Positions 19,663 to 29,719 of a DNA stretch of 64,000 nucleotides are shown here, piece by piece (the stretch's first letter is position 1; every line of letters starts with the position of its first letter). The DNA is from Alloascoidea africana (Eukaryota; Ascomycota; Alloascoideomycetes; Alloascoideales; Alloascoideaceae): positions 310,001 to 374,000 of the forward strand of contig JAKTTT010000018.1 in NCBI GenBank assembly GCA_030581615.1. The letters are read 5' to 3'. Below the pieces are notes generated by a model that saw only the letters and a program-made list of their open reading frames with translations, searched no databases and was not told the DNA's origin. A program made the translations under genes and the position numbers.

Positions 19663-22590
19663 ACAAAGGGCCGAAAAAGGACTCATAGACGGCCTCGATT
19701 TCGACTCCGGGATAGACGTCATATTTGTGGTGGCAGCTCCAGGGCTCGCTATAACGCTCTGGTAAAAAAACACGCACATTCTGGAAGATCAAAGCAGCAG
19801 CACCAGCCTCTCGCGAGCCCTTTTGACGACACTCTTTGCTGCTTGTGCCGTCCCGACGTATTGGCACCTAAGAGCACGTATCAAGTTGATTTTTTTTTTC
19901 CAGTCTACCTTTCAACTGGTATTATAATAGACTGGGATGCTTGGGGTCTGAAAGTTTTCTGGAAGGAGGGCTTCAAGGAGACTGTGTTAGTTTAGCCATC
20001 ACCAGTTCAGAACACCTGAAAACTGAAGGTGTGTACTCGAAAAGTTGGGCCTAGGTGGAGTCTTTAGTAGACATATTTTTGGAAACAAAAGCGATAAAAG
20101 GATGTACACAGAGGGACTAAATACCAAAAACCAACACTTTCCAACGCTCGATAATAGAAGCAGAAAAATTACGACAGAAGGCAAATCCTATAGATAAGGC
20201 TTGTACAAAGGACTTTGGAAATCTGTTGAAAAGTTAAAGACTACACTATATGAATAAGAGGTTTCAATAATCGGATTAGGAAAAGGTTTCGGCCATATGG
20301 ACTTTAGCGATTTTCAGATACTCTTTTGTTATATCTTGTTCTCGTACCCGCATTTTTTGAGGGGAAAACAGGTAACATTTAAGGGGTTAAAGCATCTCTT
20401 AAACACTTTTTACGGTTCCTGTTGGTTATTGTCCACCAATTTTCTATATAAAAGTGGACGTCTAGACTCATTTCCGAGATCTGTCATGATTGTCAGTCTT
20501 CTGTCCACAAAGGAAGGAATGGGACAGAATTTTTCCCCAGCTTCTTCAACGGATTTGTACTTTATTCACTTCCAGCAAGCCCAGTATGCGTCCATTGTAG
20601 ACTTTTTGTGTACTTAAAAATTGCTGTTTAGCCCCACCATCTCGCTTATTAATCTTTTTTAAATATCCCCGTGATTCCAGATTTGTCAAAAGCTCTCCGT
20701 GGGATATCACAATGTGAACTATTCGTTTCAGTGGACTGGCTACATGATCAACAGTTCATCGATTGACACACTCATTTCTATACAATAGATGTCTTAAGAT
20801 GGTATTATTCTGGTAGGAGATTGACCAGAAAAGCTATAAAACTCTGAAAAAGCTAGAAATCAGAGTGGAACAAGGGCTTTTCGATTCTCCTTTCTACAGT
20901 TTCAAATACAGATCCGAAATTTTCAGAATTGTAATCCAAATTCTGGTCATGTAGTCAATATTGTTTTTCCGTCTTTACTATCACTCAATCTTTTCCATCG
21001 TTTTGTTGATTTCCAATCGCCAACAGAACATTGGCTCAAGAGTACCCACCGCTAAGCATTTCCTCATGACTTCATCCCCTTTGCTAAATTAAAGAGCAAA
21101 ATACAATGCCGGAATATGAATGCTCCAAACCAACCTCTAACGGAATAAATAAAGCTTAAAGTATTGTCATAGCAAACTGATTTCCATACTTTGCCTGTAT
21201 TGAACAAGAAAAGTTCAGTGTATTGCCTTGTTGGATATGGCGATCTTGCTATTTTCCGAAGAGGATGCTCAAAATGTTCAGCAGTAGAAGTTGTGAAAGC
21301 GAATATTATTGTTGATAGAAAGTCTTCAATAGACTTCAAGTGATTACTATCGGTTCAATCATAGGATGGCCATTCAAATTGCGCTTCATCGGTTTTGTGC
21401 ATTGTATCGGAGTCCGGTGCTGGCCAAGACTTGCACATCTCTCTGTACCCAATCGTACAGAACCTTTTTGCTAACAAGAAAACCTATTAGCCCAAAGCCT
21501 GAGGATTTACTTATAATAGAACAAAATCACATTCCTGGACGCGGAGTTCAAGACTGTGATTTCTTTAGAGTCTCAAAAAAGAAGTGCACCTTGTGTTAAC
21601 TAGCTACTCTGTTACAAGTTTAATACTGTTGATTCAGATTAATGGAAAGGCGTAGATCTGGAATCTTGGGATCTTGTACTACTCGTATTGTGTCACACAG
21701 ATACGAAGCATAATAACAGGGGGACAAGTTGAAATGGCCGAGGTTCATGACATGAGTAATCTCGGAAACCGATGTTTCCACAGGAGAAGTATCAACTTAT
21801 CAATTATATTAGAGACAAATCTCTAGAATTTCCTTGGCGGTCTATTTTTGCGTTTTTAGCCCTTCGGAGTTTACCGTCTTTCTTTTTGTCTTCTCTCCAG
21901 CCTCTCACCTTTTGGAAAAATGAGAAATAAGCGGCCCAAGGTTGTATGATAATTGCCATCTGTATGTCACGTCACAAGGGTCAAAATTTCTTTTTTATTT
22001 CGTAATGAAAACGGAAATGGAAAATGAAAAAAGTTTGTAATGGAAATATGGCTGAATTTATTCTGCCATCCATCCCATAGAGAGTTTCGGATTTGGAGCA
22101 TATACCAGCGAGCCAAAAACTCAACGTCATTAGGGGTGCACAAAGTATTTACAAACATACAGTGTGCAAATCGATCGCTGTTTTTTCAAGGCAAAACTCC
22201 TGTATTTCTTTAAGGGTATATCAGAATCGGATTTTGGAGTCTGCAACAGCTGTTGTCCAAATATTTAATATCACGATAGATCACCCCATGTTGCGGGAAG
22301 AAACACTTCTCTGTAAACAAGCATAGGAATAACATTGATGTCCAATAACTGAGGCCAACCAATAACAAGAACAGGAACATCCAGGTTGAAAAAGTGTTAA
22401 CTTAACATTTAAATTAGCTGGAATGGGTTCCAAGCCTTAACTAATCTAATCTACGGAAGATGGGTATTCTTAAGGCTTTTTTAACCACAAGTCGGATCTA
22501 ACATTCCTCACTGCTTTCCTACTTGTTGTTTACTCCAGCCCTGAGTTCTTCTAGAGCTTTGCTGTTCTGGAAATAAATCAGTGGTTATTT
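19663..22590. other. Long stretch with no convincing gene
   Basis: About 2.9 kb of mostly AT-rich sequence with no recognisable protein or RNA gene. ATG-started ORFs at 20297-20617 (106 residues, plus) and 21366-21599 (77 residues, plus) have no recognised domain. Given that ATP18 is invisible without splicing, a small multi-exon gene could hide here; I could not assemble one. A CTAAC-plus-ACAG acceptor-like site on the minus strand sits near 19983-19996. Confidence 0.45.
21366..21599 (+). CDS. Possible small protein with presequence-like N-terminus
   Basis: A 77-residue ATG-started ORF alone in a long gap. The first 40 residues are basic and hydrophobic with no acidic residue (ALHRFCALYR, RTFLLTRKP), as in mitochondrial presequences, and the end is Lys/Cys-rich (KKKCTLC). 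No homologue is recognised. It may be chance or a first exon. Confidence 0.2.
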   Translation: MAIQIALHRFCALYRSPVLAKTCTSLCTQSYRTFLLTRKPISPKPEDLLIIEQNHIPGRGVQDCDFFRVSKKKCTLC

Positions 22591-24921
22591 ATGCCCGCTC
22601 ATAGACGGCAAGGCTCGCCCTTACTCCTAGCGCCGTATATTCCTTCTGCAAAATTAACCCGAGATACCACCACAACACCGCAGAAGCAAACCGGAGACAA
22701 GCCGAACCCTGTTTCAAATTCCACAAGTTTGACTCAATCGACACTTGAACCTCAACCTAGGACCAGAAAATCAAAGGCAATAAAATCTTGTGTATCTTGT
22801 AGACTGCTCAAAATAAAATGCAACGCTTCAGTTGTTTATCCAAGTCCTTGCACTAATTGCGCGAAAAAGGAAAAACACTGTGAAATCGACCCAAATTTCC
22901 GACCTAACAATAACTTCAATTCTTTCAGCGCTTCTAAAGTGGTAATCAACCTTGAAAACAATGAGGAACGCCACCCAAATACTCGATCTCGATTTGCAAA
23001 GCACAGGGCAAGCAAGTTGGGGACTTTAAAAGGCGATTTGGAAGTGTTGAGGTCCGAGGTTGATCATCTTTTGAAATCCGAATCTATTCTGGCTAATGAT
23101 GAAGTTTCTAGAAAGTTAAGCTCATCATCCTCTCGCTATATTGACAATTCCACATCAGTCTTGTCCATCAATGAAGCCCAAAACATGTTTGATCGGTTTT
23201 TCACAGAGTACGCTCCATCTCTTCAAATACACCTTCAAAATGTAAACCTTGAATTCATACTTCATAAATCGCCATTATTGTTCTGGTCCATCTGCCTCAC
23301 CGCATGTCTTTCAGATGAAAACAATGGATTGTACAACAAGATATGGGATCATATCTCATACCTCTTGAACGACTGCTTTTCTCAACTAACGAACCATACT
23401 TCTCCCTTCGATGTATATGCATTGCTGATTCTCTGTTCTTGGCCGATCAAGGATCATTCTAGTGAAGCAGCTTTTAGGCTTTTGAGTGTTGCCAAATCTA
23501 TGGCAATGGAAATGGGTTTGAATCAAGGCCAATACGTTCTTGTTCCAAACTTTAATCCGCTTACAGACGAAGAAAATGGGAATCTTGAGAGCTTTCATGT
23601 ACAACTGTGGTGTGCAGTCTTTTTAACAGATCAGTTTTGTAGCTCTGCCACTGGTATTTCAATCCCTTTGAAAAGCAACTTTGTAATAGAACAGGTTTCT
23701 GATCCCAACGTTGGTTTTTTAAAAGGGGTTGATTCAGAATTAGATCTGAGGTTTTTATCATCAACACCGTTTTGGAGAACTGCTGCAAAGCTTGCAAATT
23801 TCCACTCCAAGCTCGTTTACTCCATTGCAAACTCTACTGGCACAAGCTCTGAATTAATACCAAGTAAAGAACGGGTCAGCCAGTTGCTCCTTTTAAACAC
23901 ACATTTGACGTCGATTATTAGCTCTAATGAGCTCAAAGATAATTCAATGGCAATGATCTATTACTACTTAAAGTTGATTCTCTGCTCGTATGGGTTTCTG
24001 TCCGATGTTGAATATGAAGATCAGATTAGATTTGTTCAAATTGCATTCCAGTCTTCTATCAGAATAACCGAACTTGTACGGCAATACCAAAAACCGATCT
24101 ACCAGCTCCCCGTTTGTCTCCGAAACTCAGTGTCAACAGCCTGTTTCACCCTACATCGGCTGCACTTGTCCTCAATGTTACCTTTCAAATACTTGCATCA
24201 CGCTAGAGCCTCAATTGTGGAGACTTACAACATTTTGGCAAAAGCACCGCCCCAGTTCAGTGATATCAACGGGACAGTTAGAATCTTGGAGCAGTTGAAT
24301 GATGTAATGGCTTCTCACCCCGAAATCATTGTTGGCGATAAGATGGTTTCAAACATAAGTTCACACCACTCAGCTTCCCTCATGTACGAATTGATTTGGT
24401 GTATTCAACAGTCGAACCATCTCCATGCGGATAAGGGCATAGGCAGTCATAATTGCTTTAATGTAAAAGAGGACGAAGAGCAATTGTATAAAACATTTGA
24501 AGAATTGATGAATGCTGGGAACTTGTCGGATGATACCAAGAAAAGGCTGTTTTTGAACAAGCCTTTCCCTCTCCCACTGAAAAGCGAAAAACATTGGGAA
24601 GAAAAGTCAACTCCCCGACCCTATAGGTATAGCTCAGGGCAGATACAATTTCCCAATAGCGAGGAGAAAATAGAGCTTGAACCTCTCTTACCACACATTG
24701 ACCAGCTGGGGACATGCAGCTTGGATTGTTTTAGGAGGACGGGGAACGAACAACAGAATTGCGCGCTTACAGATCTAGAAAAGTATAATTTGAAAAGCTC
24801 AACAAGACATGCTTTACGAAACACTGGTCTCGAGTTGGGACCTGGTGGCTTGTCTAGGGATCAAGGTGCGCTTGATACGTTGTTAAAGGGGATAAATTGG
24901 ATCGAGAAGAACTCTCGATAG
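22591..24921 (+). CDS. Zn2Cys6 transcription factor, Leu3-like DNA-binding domain
   Basis: A 776-residue fungal binuclear zinc cluster regulator. The cluster cysteines are C67, C70, C77, C87, C90 and C97 (CX2CX6CX9CX2CX6C), with CTNCAKKEKHC very like the Leu3 stretch CTKCAKKNVPC. A basic linker (FAKHRASKLGTLKGDLEVL) and a short coiled-coil follow. The middle region has the helical make-up of a fungal regulatory domain (around SWPIKDHSSEAAFRLLSVAKSMAMEMGL). The C-terminus (GPGGLSRDQGALDTLLKGINWI) is hydrophobic and acidic and may be the activation region. Leu3 controls branched-chain amino-acid genes, but this class (Leu3/War1-like) has many members, so the targets are unknown. The ATG at 22591 is used; no intron is obvious. 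Confidence 0.85.
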   Translation: MPAHRRQGSPLLLAPYIPSAKLTRDTTTTPQKQTGDKPNPVSNSTSLTQSTLEPQPRTRKSKAIKSCVSCRLLKIKCNASVVYPSPCTNCAKKEKHCEIDPNFRPNNNFNSFSASKVVINLENNEERHPNTRSRFAKHRASKLGTLKGDLEVLRSEVDHLLKSESILANDEVSRKLSSSSSRYIDNSTSVLSINEAQNMFDRFFTEYAPSLQIHLQNVNLEFILHKSPLLFWSICLTACLSDENNGLYNKIWDHISYLLNDCFSQLTNHTSPFDVYALLILCSWPIKDHSSEAAFRLLSVAKSMAMEMGLNQGQYVLVPNFNPLTDEENGNLESFHVQLWCAVFLTDQFCSSATGISIPLKSNFVIEQVSDPNVGFLKGVDSELDLRFLSSTPFWRTAAKLANFHSKLVYSIANSTGTSSELIPSKERVSQLLLLNTHLTSIISSNELKDNSMAMIYYYLKLILCSYGFLSDVEYEDQIRFVQIAFQSSIRITELVRQYQKPIYQLPVCLRNSVSTACFTLHRLHLSSMLPFKYLHHARASIVETYNILAKAPPQFSDINGTVRILEQLNDVMASHPEIIVGDKMVSNISSHHSASLMYELIWCIQQSNHLHADKGIGSHNCFNVKEDEEQLYKTFEELMNAGNLSDDTKKRLFLNKPFPLPLKSEKHWEEKSTPRPYRYSSGQIQFPNSEEKIELEPLLPHIDQLGTCSLDCFRRTGNEQQNCALTDLEKYNLKSSTRHALRNTGLELGPGGLSRDQGALDTLLKGINWIEKNSR

Positions 24922-25444
24922 GAGTAAATTTGATTTTTGGGTTGATTTCCCGGTAGTTTTCAACATTGCTTTTTTTTTGAAAATTCTGGAATCGCTGATT
25001 ATGATTGATATATTAGCATTAGAAATGGTCTCTACTTTTCTATTTCACTTATAATAATATACTTTAAGAATTCTCTTCTTTAGTTCAGTTTAGAGTGTCA
25101 GAGAGCACCATAGTGACAGACCACCTAGCTTTGTAGACACACTCGGCGCGACTGCTCCCGTCATTCGGATTGAAAAAAACACCCTTGGTCAGTAAGTGCA
25201 ATAGGAGATGCTGATCTGGTATGACTAGTAAAGGAGTAGACTCAGCCGTCATGGTCACACGCGTTCATACAATTGGCCTGTGATCAATTTGTGGAAGAGG
25301 ATTCTTAACATGATTGGGGGCTACGGCATAAAAGCGTCAGCTTAAACAGAGCTAAATTGTTACCACAAGATGACAACGAATTCAGGTCCCTAAGCTCGTT
25401 CATGTCATTCTGTTACAAGTTGGCGATGATCCTAAAAAAGCAAA

Positions 25445-25467
25445 AAATAAATAAATAAATAAATAAA
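25445..25467. repeat. (AAAT)n microsatellite
   Basis: About six uninterrupted AAAT units in intergenic DNA. Confidence 0.8.
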
Positions 25468-25962
25468 AGACAAATGAAGCACGTAAGGGTGATGCTAGCT
25501 TGATTGGAATTAGCATTTGTGTTTGTGCTTGTTCATCTTGCAAGTGATTTTTCACTCTCGTCCGCGGCTACCTACATAGAGTTTTGGAAGACCAAAGCCT
25601 ATCCAATCTTTTTCAACCTTCTGCGGAGTTTAGTAAAATAGCTGGTGACCGCTCTCTTTTTCATTCATACGCGTGTGCTGATTGTGATGATCGTTTTTCA
25701 TCAACGCATATGATCATGTTTACATGGGCGAAATCGTCACTTGTGAGATGATTGAGGGCAGCGGAAACTCGCTCACCATCAGACAGCGGAAATCGTTTAC
25801 TTTTTAATACGACTTGGTAGGGATTTTCTATACGCTGTGCGAGTATGAAGTTGGGGGGTGCTGATCACATTGGATCGAGTGCCCTGGTCCATACAATTAA
25901 AGTAGCGATCCATCTCCATCAGCGTCTGTCATATATGGCTATCATAAACTAGCACACACAGG

Positions 25963-26471
25963 TGACTCCAGCGAGCACCGGTGAAGCTGGACAACAAGAC
26001 AGGCCGGAATTCCGAGGAGGACCTTTCCATTGTGTCCGCGTCCATGTCCAGCGCAGACCCAAACCACCATCGCCACGGGCCCTTCTATTTCGAAGAAGCA
26101 GAGCCAGCAGGGACGAAGGTCTGATCTGCGTACAATCGAGCAGCCTCGTCTCCGTATGCCTCGTCGCAGCCGGCGTGATTGGCCACACACGAGCTTCGCG
26201 GGAGGTCATCATCCAACCTTCATTATTAGTCCCCTGAATTGTTTTGGGCGGGTGGTCATGCTGCCTTTGGGCCTGGTCTCTGGCGGATCCTTTTGGTCCC
26301 GGCCTGGGCCCGAGGGCACTAGCGGCTGGGCGCTAGCGCGAGAGGCCGCCCGATCGCTGGGCCTCATCCGGACGCTGGAGCTGGAGCTGGAGCTGAGAGC
26401 TGATGCTGGCAGAGTCAGGAACCTAATCTGAGCCATGCGCTTCGGTGGTCACTGACTGCCCGCAAGAGTCA
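25963..26471. promoter_or_regulatory. Three TGACTC (Gcn4-type) motifs upstream of PCL5-like gene
   Basis: TGACTC lies at 25963-25968 (plus), and its complement GAGTCA at 26412-26417 and 26466-26471. These match the core of the Gcn4 site. In S. cerevisiae PCL5 is a Gcn4 target whose product drives Gcn4 degradation, so the motifs agree with the gene call. Confidence 0.45.
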
Positions 26472-26854
26472 CCCATTCCAATTCCAATTCCAAATATTCT
26501 CTTCTTTTCTCCTTCTCCCGCTGTCAAGTGCCCTTTTTCCTGTCTTCTCTTTGCTCTCGACGAAGAGATCTTCTTCTTATAAGTCTTTCTTTCTTTGCAA
26601 TTATTTCCCCCTTTTTCTTTTCCTTTTCCTTTTTCTTTTCCTTTCTTTCTTCCTCTCCTTCGCTCCTTATCTTCTAATGCACCATTGAGCAACCGTAATC
26701 TCTGTCTCCTAGTTACTCGATAAAAGTTGGAGCACCATCTGTTCTTGTAATTATAGCCTTGTTCAAACCATACTCTCTATTTCCTTTTCGCTTTTCCTTT
26801 GGTCTGGAAATCTGATCTCATTTGCTATTTTTGGCCGGTATTCAGAGAACAGCT

Positions 26855-27814
26855 ATGGAGCCGATAAATGTCCAATGCTCGACCACTCCAAGTTCCACGA
26901 ATTCGCTAGCGTCCGTTTTCTCATCAACCTCAATTTCTACAGGGAAATCTTCCCCCGAGGACAACCTAGACGCTTCCTGTAGTTCTCAAATTATTCAAAA
27001 ACACTCGACCAGTGCGTTACGATGCCAGCGCTACTCACATAATGACGGTCATAAACTACACGACCAGAAAAACAGCTTTATACATAGGCTGATAAGATCC
27101 TCGGTCATCTTGATAGACACAATCTGGAAAACCTGCCCGGAATACGAACAGAATGTGCCCTCGCTTGGCTGGTTCATCCAGGAAATCCTCTCCCGTTCAC
27201 GAACATCTTATTCGATATTCCAGATTTCACTCTACTACCTGACCTTGGTGAAACAAAACGTCCAGGATGCACGTCTCAAAACGCGCTCGGTCTTCAAATG
27301 CCCCAAGAGATCTTTTCTCGCGGCTCTGATCCTGGCATCCAAGTTCATCCAGGACAAAAACTTTTCGACAAAATCGTGGAGCAAGATCTCGGGTCTGGCC
27401 ACGGCGGACCTTGTTCGAAACGAGCTCGAGTTTCTGAAAGCGATTGACTTCAACGTCCACGTCCCTCTCCCAGTTTACTCCAGGTGGAGCGGGTTTCTCT
27501 TCGACTCCTGCTGCTCTTACAGTGCAGGGAACTCTCCTAATAACCATCTTTCTCGCATGGACTGTATCTCAAAGCTCAACCGGTGGAAATTCATCATCAC
27601 CAACATCAAGCCCGGATGCATACTGGACCCAGTCTCAATGGCTCTTTTTCAACAACATCAACAACAGCAACATAGTGCTGTTTCGGCCCAGCAGCCGCCC
27701 ACCAAGAGACACGTAAAATCCCTATTTCCCCAGACTCGTCGCCCATACAAACGAGAAATGGATCATCTCGCAACACACACAGAATCACACCGTAATAAGC
27801 GGATCAAGGTCTAG
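26855..27814 (+). CDS. PCL5: Pho85-type cyclin, Pcl5-like
   Basis: A 319-residue cyclin of the Pcl group, partner of the Pho85 kinase. The first ATG is at 26855. A Ser/Thr-rich N-terminus precedes the cyclin box (about residues 75-200): FIHRLIRSSVILIDTIW, then EILSRSRTSYSIFQISLYYL, then KCPKRSFLAALILASKFIQDKNFS, LEFLKAIDFNVHVP. The RSRTSYS-LQ-ALYYL pattern is typical of Pcl5 and related Pcl cyclins. The C-terminus is Gln/His-rich and ends with a basic KRIKV, a possible nuclear signal. Pcl5 directs Pho85 to Gcn4. The subfamily is inferred from the cyclin box and the upstream Gcn4-type sites; another Pcl member is possible. Confidence 0.75.
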   Translation: MEPINVQCSTTPSSTNSLASVFSSTSISTGKSSPEDNLDASCSSQIIQKHSTSALRCQRYSHNDGHKLHDQKNSFIHRLIRSSVILIDTIWKTCPEYEQNVPSLGWFIQEILSRSRTSYSIFQISLYYLTLVKQNVQDARLKTRSVFKCPKRSFLAALILASKFIQDKNFSTKSWSKISGLATADLVRNELEFLKAIDFNVHVPLPVYSRWSGFLFDSCCSYSAGNSPNNHLSRMDCISKLNRWKFIITNIKPGCILDPVSMALFQQHQQQQHSAVSAQQPPTKRHVKSLFPQTRRPYKREMDHLATHTESHRNKRIKV

Positions 27815-27970
27815 CTCTTTTCTATACATAGTGTAATGACAGATTTGTAATAATATCATATGGAAGCCGGGGGACTGTTCTGCACCAGCATTCGTTGTCA
27901 CTCAACGAATGGAAACGCACCCTTTCTTTCTCTTTGCACCTTCTCACCTTCTTCCCCCATACACCAGAAA

Positions 27971-29099
27971 ATGAACAGACAGATCTTAGGTTACGGCCTA
28001 GGCAGTACGCTTCTAGGCGGCGGATTTGCCTCGTATTTCCTAGGCTTTGGCGGCTCTAAACCGGCTCCAGCCCCCGTCGAGGAGCAGCCATGGCCCACTG
28101 TGGGAACTGGTGGAGATCCAGACAAGAATCGCTCTACTGGCGTCACCACTTACACTGGTGGAGCCCAGCCCGTGGGTCCCAGTCCTGTCCAACCAGGTGC
28201 CTTTTTGAAATACGGCCATCCTGGCCCTTACCATGACACGCAGTTTCACCAGGAATTTATTAGCGTGTATGATCGCAGAATGAGAAATCCAGCTTGGGTA
28301 AGGGGGACGCAATTTGATACTGAAATTTTTATTTTAGGTCCGTGTGCTAACTGCTAGAAGGTTGTGGAACACATCACCCCTGAGTCAATAGCGAGAAGAG
28401 AAGGTGTCGACCGTAAATACAGTACGTTTAAAGAGGATGAATCTATTCCTGAAAGTTTCCGTGCTCGTCTTGCAAACTACTTCCGAAGTGGTTATGACAG
28501 AGGACATCAGGCACCAGCAGCCAACGCCAAATTCTCTCAAGCGGCCATGGATGAAACGTTTTACTTGACAAATATGTCGCCGCAGGTTGGAGATGGATTT
28601 AACAGAGATTGTAAGTATATTTATTGCAACCTGGTGGGTAGAAACCAGCCCTAACATGTCTTTAGACTGGGCTCATTTGGAGGATTTCGCCAGACGTCTT
28701 GTGAAAAAGTACAACTCTGTTAGAATTGTTACCGGACCTCTCTATCTCCCGAAGAAATATCCCGATGGGAAATGGAGAGTCACCTATGAAGTGATTGGGA
28801 ACCCACCAAACATTGCAGTGCCCACCCATTTTTTCAAAATCATTGTTGCTGAGAACCCTGTGAACAATCCAGGATCAGACAATGTAGCCATTGAGGCCTT
28901 TGTATTGCCAAACCAGCCCATACCGAACGATACAAAGTTGACCGACTTCATCATGCCAGTTGAAGCTCTAGAAACCTCAAGCGGGTTGGAGTTGTTGAGA
29001 AAGCTGAACCCGCAAAAGAGGAAATCGCTATGTAAAGAAGTCGAGTGCAGTATTATTGTGCGAGATTTCAAAAAAGCTCTCCCTGCTCCAGGCAGCTAG
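27971..29099 (+). CDS. NUC1: Mitochondrial nuclease (endonuclease G family)
   Basis: DNA/RNA non-specific nuclease of the mitochondrial inner membrane/intermembrane space, involved in nucleic-acid turnover and cell death. There are three exons: 27971-28297, 28361-28610 and 28666-29099 (336 residues). The introns are 63 bp (GTAAGG; GCTAAC) and 55 bp (GTAAGT; CTAAC). The first acceptor is a TAGAAG tandem: using AAG gives NPAW-VVEHITPES, the same length as yeast Nuc1, while using TAG adds one Lys. The N-terminal membrane anchor is at about residues 6-25 (GYGLGSTLLGGG). The catalytic motif is DRGHQAPAAN, and FNRDYWAHLE spans the second junction. An in-frame ATG at 27860 would prepend 37 unmatched residues. 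Confidence 0.95.
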
Positions 29100-29719
29100 C
29101 AGCAAACCCGTTGATTCGTATATATGTAATCCCAAGTTATAGAGGAGATAGTACAAGAAGACCTAAGTTTAAACAAAGTTAACCCTAAAGAACCGGCCGG
29201 AAAACGCTTGTTCTGCAGCGAGCGGATCTTCGATGGCCTCTTACCCAAGAAGAGAGCCTCCATCAATTGAAAGAGCTTGGACCCCGTTCAACGATGAAAT
29301 CACTTCTCTAGAGCTCGGACATAATAGCCAGGAAGCATGTCCCAGCTGAATAGGCAAAGATGTATTTCGTCCAATGCGGAAAGTGGGCTGCCTAAAAGAG
29401 CCTCGAGTGCATTCCCATACTAAATGCTCCTGTGTGAGTTTAACGCTGTGAAATACTTTTCTGCTTTTTTTTTCTCTTGCCATACGCTTTCCTACATTTT
29501 CCCATATCCATTTTCCCTGAAACTGCTTTGCCTTTTCTACCTTGGAATTATATAGCGGTTTGAGCTGTGCGCACGCTGACCCATAGTCCATTATCCCTTA
29601 ACAGCCGACTGCTATAGAAACGAAGCCATAAATCATTCGCTCTCCACACACTTATACTCTAACTAAAGGGGGTGTGTACTTGACCACAACCCAAGGCGCT
29701 AGCTTATTTCTTGACAAGA
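29100..29719. other. Spacer NUC1/Sec7-like gene
   Basis: A 620-bp upstream region with no gene recognised. Confidence 0.5.

Larger units (their letters stand above)
24922..26854. other. Long 5' region of the PCL5-like gene
   Basis: No gene is recognised. It holds an (AAAT)n microsatellite near 25445-25467, a GC-rich island at about 25960-26420, Gcn4-type motifs and a pyrimidine-rich stretch at about 26495-26670 just before the gene, a likely leader or nucleosome-free promoter. Confidence 0.5.
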
